A stretch of 7,167 nt of DNA from Planctomycetaceae bacterium (GCA_947440895.1 CANETO010000092.1:1-7167), one strand, 5' to 3'; shown: positions 1 to 6,399, counted from the first letter of the stretch. Translations and numbers: made by a program. The notes: a model not told the origin generated them from the sequence alone.

Positions 1-143
1 AAGCGACTGTGGAGGGCCTCAAGCTTGCCCGGAGCGGCCCAGTAGATTCGCATTTCGTAGAGCCGGCCATCCTTCTCGGCCGCGTGGGCGGGCGACATCC
101 CGAGCATGGAAACGACGAGTGTGGCCAGAAGAAAGCGGATCAT
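1..143 (-). CDS. NIPSNAP-family secreted protein, N-terminal fragment
   Basis: The minus-strand frame opens with ATG at 143 and runs off the left edge, so only 47 residues are visible. The start is supported by a GAGGA ribosome site at 152-156, about 8 nt upstream. Residues 1-21 (MIRFLLATLVVSMLGMSPAHA) form a clear signal peptide: a basic N-end, a hydrophobic core, and AHA before a likely cleavage at A22. The mature protein then begins with RLYEMRIYWAAPGKLEALHS (residues 27-46). This matches the first strand and helix of the NIPSNAP ferredoxin-like domain, whose members typically begin YELRxYxxxPGKLxAL. Secreted NIPSNAP proteins are common in Planctomycetes, but their biochemical role is not settled. 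The gene is divergent from the LssY_C gene across a 164-bp gap. The family call rests on one short motif. The rest of the protein lies outside the window. Confidence 0.8.
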   Translation of the reverse strand, partial: MIRFLLATLVVSMLGMSPAHAAEKDGRLYEMRIYWAAPGKLEALHSR

Positions 144-252
144 GGAAGTGGTCCTCGGTGGCGGAATGAATTGGCGAGCGAGTCGAATCGACGAGTTTCT
201 GACCGGAAGAATAGCCATCTCCGCGGAAAACCGCACCTCCCGGCAAGCAGTA

Positions 253-281
253 TTGAATGCCGGGATGACGATCGGTACCGT
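253..281 (+). promoter_or_regulatory. possible sigma70-type promoter for the LssY_C gene
   Basis: TTGAAT (253-258) and TACCGT (276-281) are separated by exactly 17 bases. They would place a transcript start near 288, ahead of the ribosome site at 296-300. The -35 box is fair but the -10 box is poor, and chance matches are common, so this is only a candidate. The rest of the divergent gap (144-307) shows nothing else convincing apart from a small GCGG-AAAA-CCGC inverted repeat near 222-233. Confidence 0.25.
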
Positions 282-295
282 CCCGGCCCTCTCCC

Positions 296-300
296 GGAGA
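296..300 (+). promoter_or_regulatory. ribosome binding site fixing the LssY_C start
   Basis: GGAGA sits 7 nt before ATG 308. The in-frame alternative ATG at 335 has no purine-rich site in front of it. This supports the longer signal-peptide version of the protein. Confidence 0.6.
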
Positions 301-307
301 CCGCAGA

Positions 308-1051
308 ATGGCCCCCCACGCTCCAGCCTCATCAATGGCCTCGTGGCCATCCTTTTCCCGTAAACTCGTCGCGGCGACCGCAGTGGCGGCGACCATGGCA
401 GTGTGCGGCCCGATGGAAACTCACGGCCAGCAGCAGCCCGCGCAGCAAGTGACGGCCCATCCCGCACTTGCCCGCTGCCCGCGCCACACGACAACGGCGC
501 ACGGGCGGCAAGGGGACGCGGTCAATGTTGCCTTCATCGGCACTGAAGAAGAACTGCATCGGACCCTGGCCGCGGCGGGCTGGTATGCGGCTGATGCGGT
601 GACATTAAAAACCTCGTTTCGGATCGCCGCCGACGTCGTGCTGAAGAAGCCCTACGACCACGCCCCGGTGAGCGCGCTCTTTCTCTGGGACCGTCCCCAG
701 GATGCGGCATTCGAGCAGCCGGTTGGGGATAGTCCCAAGCAGCGGCACCACGTCCGGTTTTGGAAATCCACCGAGGTCGACCAGAACGGCGAACCGCTCT
801 GGCTGGGGGCCGCGACCTATGACGAGCGGGTGGAGATCAGCCGCACCACAGGCGGCGTCACCCACAAGATCAGTGCCGACATCGATAAGGAACGCAACAA
901 GGTTGTCACCGATGCGCACCAGTCGGGAGTGCTCACCGGCTTCTACTGGATCGACCAGTTCCACCAGGAGCGGCAGGGACACAATGGCGGTGGCGATCCC
1001 TACTTCACCGACGGGCGGCTCGCCGTGGGTGTCATCGAGATCAGACGGTAA
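308..1051 (+). CDS. secreted LssY C-terminal-domain protein
   Basis: The product has 247 residues. The N-terminus has a basic/polar stretch (1-19), a hydrophobic core LVAATAVAATMAVCG (20-34), and then a Gln-rich linker (41-47). This is a Sec signal peptide with probable cleavage near residue 40. Residues about 68-243 read as an LssY C-terminal (LssY_C) domain. Recognisable blocks are GDAVNVAFIGTEEEL (69-83), PYDHAPVSALFLW (115-127), QRHHVRFWKS (145-154), ATYDERVEIS (169-178), VTHKISADIDKERN (184-197), and PYFTDGRLAVGV (231-242). In LssY itself this domain is joined to a membrane module (DedA- or PAP2-like). Here it stands alone behind a signal peptide, so it probably works in the periplasm or outside the cell. 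The molecular function of the domain is not known to me. The gene is divergent from the NIPSNAP gene and convergent with the next gene, with only 38 bp between the stops and no clear terminator. Confidence 0.85.
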   Translation: MAPHAPASSMASWPSFSRKLVAATAVAATMAVCGPMETHGQQQPAQQVTAHPALARCPRHTTTAHGRQGDAVNVAFIGTEEELHRTLAAAGWYAADAVTLKTSFRIAADVVLKKPYDHAPVSALFLWDRPQDAAFEQPVGDSPKQRHHVRFWKSTEVDQNGEPLWLGAATYDERVEISRTTGGVTHKISADIDKERNKVVTDAHQSGVLTGFYWIDQFHQERQGHNGGGDPYFTDGRLAVGVIEIRR

Positions 1052-1089
1052 CTGCAGGACGAGAATCCCCGGTCGTCCCAGACCGCCTG

Positions 1090-1923
1090 CTAACCGCCGC
1101 GGCCCCGTCCCGGCGTGATCCCCAACTGCTGACGCCGCAGGTCCATCTGTCGTCGGTACTCGGCGTTTTGAGCACGCTCATCGGGGTCGGTCGAGTCGAT
1201 GCGTCGTTTGCTCCTTGCCGTGCGAGCCTCATCGGAGGTTCCGCGTGTCGCCGCAGGGCGACCGCCACCAGCGCCGGCCTGGCCAGCGTTGGCATTAGGG
1301 GGAGATCCTGCTGCGTTGGCCTGCACTGCACCGCCACTCGCACTACCCCTCACCTGACCGCCGGAAGCATTGTTGCCTTGACCGGCCTGGCCACCGGCAC
1401 CACCTTGTCCGCCTTTCCCGCCAGTGCCACGGTTTCGACTCGCCCGCTGCTTTTGCCACGCCTGTCGCCGCGCCTCTTCCGCCTGAATACGACGGTCGAG
1501 TTCTTTCTGGCGTTCCTGCGGCGGCATCGCGAAATACGACCGTTGCTCCGCTTGTTCACGGGCTCGGAACAATCGTTCCATCTCCTCCCTGGCCTGCTCA
1601 CGCACCTCTGGCGACATGTCTCGCATCCGCTCCCAGCTCTTCCGGAAGCCCGTGTCGTTGTAGGTCAACGGAGCCTCGTTGCGGGCCACCTTCTGCAGCT
1701 GAACAATCTGCTGGTCCACCATGGTCCGAATTTCAACCAGTTCTTTCGGCGTGGAAAAGAAGCCGCTGATCCACATTCCAAGAACGGCCAGCATCGCCAC
1801 GATCACCAGCGCGGCAGCGGATCGTTTGAGCAGACGCTTCTTGGGCCCGCCGTCGGCGGTGTCACGAGCTTCTGCGAGCCTCGCGAGAAAAAGTCGTTTT
1901 TCCGATGCCAAGCCTGTAGCCAT
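1090..1923 (-). CDS. single-pass membrane protein with charged helical and Gly/Ala-rich regions
   Basis: This reads as 277 residues from ATG 1923, the start chosen because GGAGAG lies directly upstream. The order is: a short charged N-terminus (1-34, ending KKRLLKR), one membrane helix (about 35-56, SAAALVIVAMLAVLGMWISG), and a long helix-prone charged region (60-163). The latter includes MSPEVREQAREEMERLFRAR (103-122) and YFAMPPQERQKELDRRIQAE (130-149). A low-complexity stretch rich in Gly, Ala, Gln and Asn follows (about 164-222). The tail is very basic and Arg-rich (223-277) and ends PGRGRGG. The positive-inside rule suggests the N-terminus is cytoplasmic and the large C-terminal part is periplasmic. 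I do not recognise a named family, though similar charged membrane proteins occur in Planctomycetes. The helical part loosely resembles Spy/CpxP-like periplasmic sensors, but this is too weak for a call. A 169-bp gap separates it from the glucanase-like gene, so it may have its own promoter. Confidence 0.8.
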   Translation of the reverse strand: MATGLASEKRLFLARLAEARDTADGGPKKRLLKRSAAALVIVAMLAVLGMWISGFFSTPKELVEIRTMVDQQIVQLQKVARNEAPLTYNDTGFRKSWERMRDMSPEVREQAREEMERLFRAREQAEQRSYFAMPPQERQKELDRRIQAEEARRQAWQKQRASRNRGTGGKGGQGGAGGQAGQGNNASGGQVRGSASGGAVQANAAGSPPNANAGQAGAGGGRPAATRGTSDEARTARSKRRIDSTDPDERAQNAEYRRQMDLRRQQLGITPGRGRGG

Positions 1924-1926
1924 CAA

Positions 1927-1933
1927 CTCTCCC
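1927..1933 (-). promoter_or_regulatory. ribosome binding site deciding the start at 1923
   Basis: On the minus strand GGGAGAG lies 3 nt before ATG 1923, with the GGAG core about 5 nt away. A GTG codon at 1935 in the same frame would start the protein 4 residues earlier, but it overlaps this site and has no purine-rich stretch of its own. Confidence 0.6.
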
Positions 1934-1998
1934 ACGACAGAACGTCAATCAAAACCCACCTCCCCCCTGGTCAGAGGCCGTTAGGTTTTACGTTTCAA

Positions 1999-2077
1999 CG
2001 GCTCAAGCCGCAAAAGGTTTCGCGGCATTTCTGTGCCGAAAAACACGCATTCCCGGCAGCCGAGGCGGGGGTCCGCC
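1999..2077 (-). other. cluster of small inverted repeats between two minus-strand genes
   Basis: The 169-bp gap holds three short hairpins. In minus-strand order after the glucanase-like stop codon they are GGCGG-ACCC-CCGCC (2077-2064), CGGCA with a 6-nt loop and TGCCG (2038-2023), and CGGC-TTGA-GCCG (2010-1999). The second can be extended by GTTT/AAAC beyond a 2x2 internal loop (2017-2044). A T-run (TTTTT on the minus strand, 2043-2039) lies between the first and second, but it is not placed directly after a stem as in a textbook terminator. These may end the glucanase-like transcript or be chance GC-rich pairings. No convincing promoter is visible here; TTGAGC (2006-2001) and TAACGG (1983-1978) have 17-nt spacing, but the -10 is poor. 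Confidence 0.3.
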
Positions 2078-2092
2078 GCGGGCGATGGCGTT

Positions 2093-5000
2093 TCAGGAGA
2101 CGTTGACCACGACCTGCGAGGCCACCGACTTCTGCAGGCCATCCCACGTGACCATTCGAAAGGCCGCCAACCGACCGCTCGCGTTGGCCGGCGGTGTCCA
2201 GCGAATGCTGCCACCGGGTGCAAGCAGCGGTATCTGCAGGGCCGTCGGCCAGCCCTTCGGCGGCACCTGCTGCCAACGGTTCTCGTCAAACAGTTCGAGC
2301 TTTCCCGACAAGACACGGTCGAGGACGAACTCGATGCTGCGGGAGCCGGTTTGCCCGGCGCCGGAAGCCGCCACGAGCTGGTCGTACGTGATCACGAGCG
2401 GCTGATTACGGCCGGTCGGCCCGAGGCTCGTCGCGGCATTGACCGTTGGCCGGCCCGCCGGCCGCAGGCCCTGCACCAGGATCGCGCTCGAGACCGATGC
2501 GGAGCGGATGCCGTCGGAGGCGAAGATGCCGAGCGTGCGGGGCAGGAGACTCCCACCGGAAGTCGTGTAGGTGATCCGGCCCGCCGTCTTGAAGAATGCG
2601 TTCAGATTCCGCACCGACCCAGAGAACGTTCGCTGGCTGCCGTCGCCGGTCACCGTCACGCCATTGCGGCTCGTGGCGCCGAGGCTGCCGCTGCCCCCGG
2701 TCACGGCCATCGTGACGTTGAGCGCACGCGAATCGGCGTCGACGAATGGCGTCATCCCGCGGGGCCAGACAAGGTTGCCGCGGCGGTCGACCTGCACCCA
2801 GTAGGCGATCGGCACGTTGATGAGCGGCGTGCCCCGCTGGCCGATGAAGATCTGGGTCGTGGCAACGTTCGACGACTTGCTGTTCAACGTGTCGACAAGT
2901 GTTATCGAGAGCGTCTGCGTGGCCAGTGAGCCGGCCGGGGGCGTGTATTTCACATTGCCAGCCACGAAATACTCGTTGAGTGCTGCGAGGGCGTTCGTTC
3001 CACCGAGGCTGATCGGAGTGAATGTCAGGGCCGAGGGCGAGCCACCGACTGCAACGGTGCTCGTGCTTGTCGCCACGAGCGTTCCCGCCGGCGCCGCCAC
3101 CGTCACCTGGAACGTGGTCGCGTCGCTGATGGTCGGGTCGGTGTCGCTAAACGGCGCGAGCGTGTAGGCGAGCGATACCTGCGTGGCCTCGCTGGTCGTA
3201 AACGAGGCCGGCACAAGGTTCACGACGGGACCGGAAATTACTGGAACGATCGTGATGAAACTCGTTCCCGACGCATGCTGCAAGCCGGCGACCGCGGACA
3301 TCGTCACCTGCTGCGAGGCCGTGCTATTGATCACCGGCGTGAAGGTGACGGCACCGGCCTTCGTGAAATACTCGTTCAACTGGCTCTGCGTGCCTTCGAC
3401 CTGCCAGCCCACTGCCGCGGAGCCCGTTGGCGTAATCGTTCCTCCCGTCACTGCCTGTGTCGTGCAGGTGAGCGTGCCACCAGCCAGGCCGTTGGCAAGC
3501 GTCAGCGTCGCGGTGACGGGAGAGTTTGTAAAGCCGGCAAGCGGCCCGCCGGGCCACGTGAGCAGGGCATTTGTCGCATTTTCATTGACCGCGAATGATG
3601 TTCCGGCGACGATCGGCCCAGAAGGCACGACCGTGCCCCAGGGACCGAACGAGAACGTGACCGTGGCCCCGTCGGCAAGACTCGCAAACTCGAACGGAAC
3701 CGGATAGGCACCGATCCGCGGCATGCCGGGCACGAAATTCTTGTCGTTTTCGTCCTGCGGAAATCCGTATGCCGGGCCCATCAGGGACCCCTGATTGTCT
3801 TGGACCGGCGTCACCGACGGCACCGACGGCCCGTATACGAAGATCTGATCGCCATCCGCCGTCTTCGCCAAGTGCATGAAACGGGCGTAGTTGTTGTAGT
3901 TCTGATTGGCAGGATACCAGTTCGTCTGCGTACTCCAGACCTGCGAGTTCGCTCCTTGCGTGCCGTCAGCGGGCAGGAGGGCAACACCGCGGTTGAGGGC
4001 CGCCACGATCTGTGTACCGATCGGCGTGCCGGCCCCGGCGTAGCCCCTGGGATGCAGGAATGTGCCGATACAGCCATAGACCTGATAGCCAGCCGATCCG
4101 TAGAGCGACACGCTCGTCGCGTTGAGCGGGCTATCGATCTCGAACCAATCGGTTGCGGCGGTGCCTTTGGTGCCGTCCTTGATAAACCGGAGGGAGTAGT
4201 TGAAGCCCCCACTGCCATCGGGCTTGGCCTGCGAATTCCCCGTCCAGTAATCATTCTCACCGGGGAAAAAGGTCCGAATATTCTTCAGTCCCGGCTGGCC
4301 AGGCCCGCCGAACAACGTGTGGAGGTCGTCATTCCAGGCGTTCTGGAACGGAATCGGTATGTTGGTTTTGCCGTAGCTCAGCGGGCTGATGATCCAACCG
4401 AGGCTAGCGCTGTACAGATTCTGGTAGGCTTGCTTCAGGGCGTCCTTGGCAGGGCTCTGCAGGTTTTGTTCGGCGTCAATGAACGGCGTGTATGCCTCCA
4501 GGATCTTGTTTCGCAGGAGCGTGGACGGCTGCCCCAGCTCGAGCGTACCCTCGACCGAAATGGACGTCCCCGTTACCGGCATCGACCAGAAATTCACCTG
4601 CGTCGAGTCGATGGTCAACGTGTTGCTTGCGAGCTTCGTGAATTCGAGTTCCGTGTAGACGAATGAGGGCTGCACGCCGGGCCAGTTGTTGTTCGGGAAA
4701 CCCGGGGGAGTGACGGCGGTCCCCGTGCCCGTGTAGGTCACGTAGGGCGGCTGGCCCCAGACGTCGGGGACGGCGACGACGAGGATGGCGCCGCCGTTCA
4801 GGTCGTCCGTCGATTCCAACGCGATCTCGCTGATGCCTCCGGTCACCGGTGGAATCGGGCCACTGCCCGGCCGGTTGATCTTGATGCCCTCGATGGTGCC
4901 GTTCGATGGCGCGTGGACGTCGTATACTTCAAACCTGCCGATGTTGCTCCCGGCAGGCATCAGCCGCGTCGGCGTGTCGCTTGTCGTGTAGCCGATCGCG

Positions 5001-5158
5001 TAGAGCGTGTAGTCGGTAAGCCCGGTATGGTCGACCAGCGGGATCGTGAATGTGAGCAGCGCCCGCGATTCGAGCTGCTCCAGAGCGATCGCAGTCGACT
5101 GACGACGAAGCCGGCGGGCGGCGCGACCACGCCAGAGGAGGAACGTAACAGGTGCCAT
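2093..5158 (-). CDS. LEPR-XLL surface protein with GH64-like beta-1,3-glucanase domain
   Basis: The product has 1021 residues, starting at ATG 5158 with GGAG 7 nt upstream. A basic N-terminus (GRAARRLRRQ, 11-20) leads into LEQLESRALL (26-35), a planctomycete LEPR-XLL signature found on exported proteins. Residues about 36-505 resemble glycoside hydrolase family 64 (laminaripentaose-producing beta-1,3-glucanase). Matching blocks are FTIPLVDHTGLTDYTLYAIG (37-56), YTELEFT (168-174), IDSTQVNFWSMPV (183-195), GCIGTFLHP (362-370), IGTQIVAALNRG (380-391), and NYARFMHLAKTADGDQIFVY (423-442). The first catalytic Glu appears as E172. The expected catalytic Asp in the STQVD block is Asn189. Residues about 510-900 hold three beta-sandwich modules, each with an LNxYF-AG-YTP motif (594-608, 727-740, 852-866). 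A final cadherin/Ig-like domain spans about 904-1021. No dockerin or sorting tail is seen. The likely substrate is a beta-1,3-glucan such as laminarin, but activity is uncertain. Confidence 0.85.
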   Translation of the reverse strand: MAPVTFLLWRGRAARRLRRQSTAIALEQLESRALLTFTIPLVDHTGLTDYTLYAIGYTTSDTPTRLMPAGSNIGRFEVYDVHAPSNGTIEGIKINRPGSGPIPPVTGGISEIALESTDDLNGGAILVVAVPDVWGQPPYVTYTGTGTAVTPPGFPNNNWPGVQPSFVYTELEFTKLASNTLTIDSTQVNFWSMPVTGTSISVEGTLELGQPSTLLRNKILEAYTPFIDAEQNLQSPAKDALKQAYQNLYSASLGWIISPLSYGKTNIPIPFQNAWNDDLHTLFGGPGQPGLKNIRTFFPGENDYWTGNSQAKPDGSGGFNYSLRFIKDGTKGTAATDWFEIDSPLNATSVSLYGSAGYQVYGCIGTFLHPRGYAGAGTPIGTQIVAALNRGVALLPADGTQGANSQVWSTQTNWYPANQNYNNYARFMHLAKTADGDQIFVYGPSVPSVTPVQDNQGSLMGPAYGFPQDENDKNFVPGMPRIGAYPVPFEFASLADGATVTFSFGPWGTVVPSGPIVAGTSFAVNENATNALLTWPGGPLAGFTNSPVTATLTLANGLAGGTLTCTTQAVTGGTITPTGSAAVGWQVEGTQSQLNEYFTKAGAVTFTPVINSTASQQVTMSAVAGLQHASGTSFITIVPVISGPVVNLVPASFTTSEATQVSLAYTLAPFSDTDPTISDATTFQVTVAAPAGTLVATSTSTVAVGGSPSALTFTPISLGGTNALAALNEYFVAGNVKYTPPAGSLATQTLSITLVDTLNSKSSNVATTQIFIGQRGTPLINVPIAYWVQVDRRGNLVWPRGMTPFVDADSRALNVTMAVTGGSGSLGATSRNGVTVTGDGSQRTFSGSVRNLNAFFKTAGRITYTTSGGSLLPRTLGIFASDGIRSASVSSAILVQGLRPAGRPTVNAATSLGPTGRNQPLVITYDQLVAASGAGQTGSRSIEFVLDRVLSGKLELFDENRWQQVPPKGWPTALQIPLLAPGGSIRWTPPANASGRLAAFRMVTWDGLQKSVASQVVVNVS

Positions 5159-5197
5159 GAGCGGGCTCCAGAGAGGGGCGACTCAACCCCATTCTGT

Positions 5198-5214
5198 GCC
5201 CTGAGAATCAGGGC
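5198..5214 (-). other. perfect 7-bp hairpin in the leader of the glucanase-like gene
   Basis: GCCCTGA (5198-5204), a 3-nt loop and TCAGGGC (5208-5214) pair perfectly. It lies 40 nt upstream of ATG 5158 and about 90 nt past the barrel gene's stop. No T-run follows on either strand, so it is not a standard Rho-independent terminator. A second small inverted repeat, GCGGT-TCG-ACCGC, is at 5237-5249. They could mark RNA processing, partial termination between the two genes, or leader structure. Confidence 0.4.
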
Positions 5215-5277
5215 TGCGATCAGGAATGCGTAATCGGCGGTTCGACCGCACAAATCACGAGGAGACACGTCGCTTGG

Positions 5278-5301
5278 AGTGATTTCTGAAGTGATTTCTG
5301 A
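5278..5301. repeat. two-copy 12-bp perfect tandem repeat
   Basis: AGTGATTTCTGA occurs twice in direct succession (5278-5289 and 5290-5301). The array ends 2 nt from the barrel gene's stop codon (5304-5306) on its downstream side. It is noncoding, and looks like a recent slippage duplication. Confidence 0.9.
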
Positions 5302-5303
5302 AA

Positions 5304-6038
5304 TCAACGCCAGCGGCGAAACGGCTCGTAGATGCGGATCGTGAGCAGCAGCTCGCTGGCCGTGAACGCGGAGGAGACTCCGGTCGTCTGCAGGGGCACG
5401 CCCGACTGGACGCTGGTGACCGTCGTCGAACCCGAGCCGATCGAAAAGAACCGGTAGCCGAGATCCAGCGCGACCCGGTCCGTGAGGTCGTAGAGCACAC
5501 CGCCGCCGGCCTGCCACGCGAAGCTGCTCACGCTGTCGGCACCGGAGGCGACCACATTCGCTGCTGGAAACTCCGAGTTGGCGGTGAAGCGGTAGCCACC
5601 GGCGCCGATGCCTCCGCCAGCGTAGACGCCCAGCCGTTCCGTGAGGTCGAGATCCCGCCAGAGATTCACCATGGTCGACCAGCCATTGGCGGCCCGCACG
5701 CTGGAGACGGCATCCGCGTCGCCGGTGACCTGGCCGATCGGATCTCGATAACGCCCCTCGAACTCAAGCCGCAGTCGGCCGCTTTCCCGCTCAAAGGCGA
5801 CACCGGCCGCGCCGCCGGCTGTGAAGAGTGGTTCATTGACCGACGGCGGCTCGTCGACCACCAGCGTGCCCCAGGACGATCCCACGATGCCCGACAGGTA
5901 GAACCGGCGGTCTCCCTCCTCGACCTGCCGCAGATCGACCGGCTGGAGGATCTCTTCCGAGCAGAGTGCCCTTTGGCATGCCGACGATGACACTATGAGA
6001 AGGCCCACGACGCAAGCCAGACGCACAAAAACCCGCAT
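5304..6038 (-). CDS. small outer-membrane beta-barrel protein
   Basis: This reads as 244 residues from ATG 6038. The reading frame stays open for 85 more codons upstream to 6293, but that extension has no ribosome site or protein-like character. ATG 6038 has AAGGGAG 6 nt in front and begins a clear signal peptide (MRVFVRLACVVGLLIVSSSA, 1-20), probably cut after ALC (24-26). The mature part alternates Gly/aromatic-rich strands typical of an OmpA/opacity-type 8-strand barrel: FYLSGIVGSSWG (46-57), GRLRLEFEGRYR (87-98), LGVYAGGGIGAGGYRF (136-151), VLYDLTDRVALDLGYRFFSI (181-200), and ELLLTIRIYEPF (229-240). The F240 resembles the usual C-terminal barrel signal, but four extra residues (RRWR) follow it. 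Its role is unknown; such barrels can be porins, adhesins or envelope proteins. It lies 145 bp upstream of the glucanase-like gene on the same strand and could share its transcript. The SSAC at 18-21 is not a convincing lipobox. Confidence 0.85.
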   Translation of the reverse strand: MRVFVRLACVVGLLIVSSSACQRALCSEEILQPVDLRQVEEGDRRFYLSGIVGSSWGTLVVDEPPSVNEPLFTAGGAAGVAFERESGRLRLEFEGRYRDPIGQVTGDADAVSSVRAANGWSTMVNLWRDLDLTERLGVYAGGGIGAGGYRFTANSEFPAANVVASGADSVSSFAWQAGGGVLYDLTDRVALDLGYRFFSIGSGSTTVTSVQSGVPLQTTGVSSAFTASELLLTIRIYEPFRRWR

Positions 6039-6277
6039 GGCAAACTCCCTTTCCGAAGGCACCACCCCGTTCACCGGGCGAATCCGCACAGGCGGCACGC
6101 CCACCCTACTGGGTGGTATCGGTGCAAGAGCGACCGGAAAATCGCGTAGAGACGGATCAAGCCGCAGACTCACCGCGATCAGCGGCGACCGCTCAAACCA
6201 ACCGCCGCAAGGCCCTGGCAGACTGCCCAGCTTTTCAGTGAAAAAGTCACTCCAGACTGTCGATGACATTCCACCGC
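6039..6277. other. noncoding gap between barrel gene and tRNA promoter
   Basis: This stretch separates the barrel gene (minus) from the tRNA promoter (plus). It contains the barrel gene's ribosome site (AAGGGAG, 6045-6051) and short inverted repeats: CCACCC-TACT-GGGTGG (6101-6116) and AGCGG-CGA-CCGCT (6181-6193). I could not find a convincing minus-strand promoter for the barrel gene, and no known riboswitch is recognisable. The open minus-strand frame through it is judged noncoding. Confidence 0.5.
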
Positions 6278-6306
6278 TTGGTAACGAACTCAAAAACGCC
6301 TACAAA
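6278..6306 (+). promoter_or_regulatory. promoter of tRNA-Arg
   Basis: TTGGTA (6278-6283) and TACAAA (6301-6306) are separated by exactly 17 bases. The -10 box ends 10 nt before the mature tRNA 5' end at 6317. This would start transcription only a few bases upstream, leaving a very short leader for RNase P to remove. Both boxes are reasonable matches to the housekeeping consensus, and the AT-rich spacer stands out from the GC-rich surroundings. Confidence 0.6.
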
Positions 6307-6316
6307 ACAAGCACAC

Positions 6317-6390
6317 GCGCCCGTAGCTCAGGTGGATAGAGCATGGGATTTCTAATCCCAGGGTCGCTGGTTCGAGTCCAGCCGGGCGTA
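6317..6390 (+). tRNA. tRNA-Arg (anticodon TCT)
   Basis: The 74-nt sequence folds into a full cloverleaf. The acceptor stem pairs GCGCCCG (6317-6323) with CGGGCGT (6383-6389), with one G-T wobble at the end. The D-arm is GCTC/GAGC with a 9-nt loop. The anticodon stem is TGGGA/TCCCA with loop TTTCTAA, which puts TCT at 6351-6353. The variable loop is GGGTC. The T-arm is GCTGG-TTCGAGT-CCAGC. The discriminator base is A6390 and CCA is not encoded. The tRNA reads AGA (and AGG by wobble), which are likely to be minor Arg codons at this GC content. It may be co-transcribed with the membrane gene 45 nt downstream. Confidence 0.97.
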
Positions 6391-6399
6391 CTTTTACAA

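Noticed and set aside
1052..1089. Shared terminator between the two convergent genes
   Set aside because: Only a 5-bp GGACG/CGTCC pairing with a 12-nt loop and no T-run is present, which is too weak to call.
1168..2106. Plus-strand open frame of 312 codons opposite the single-pass membrane protein
   Set aside because: It lies antisense to a better gene with a ribosome site and a sensible membrane topology. The translation has no signal, domain or plausible composition, and high GC content creates such open frames.
2033..2929. Plus-strand open frame of 298 codons opposite the 3' part of the glucanase-like gene
   Set aside because: The translation is Arg/Ala/Gly/Asp-rich with no recognisable domain, as expected for an antisense shadow of a GC-rich gene.
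3800..4666. Plus-strand open frame of 288 codons inside the glucanase-like gene
   Set aside because: It overlaps the best-conserved GH64-like segment on the other strand and shows no family similarity of its own.
5973..5987. Lipoprotein signal (SSAC) in the barrel protein
   Set aside because: The -3 position is Ser rather than Leu or a similar residue, and a normal signal-peptidase I site fits better for a beta-barrel.
6039..6293. 85-codon N-terminal extension of the barrel protein
   Set aside because: It lacks a ribosome site and would bury the obvious signal peptide that starts at ATG 6038.
6317..6390. tRNA-Arg as an integration site for a mobile element
   Set aside because: No integrase and no repeated copy of the tRNA 3' end are visible in the window, and the flanking genes look like ordinary chromosome.
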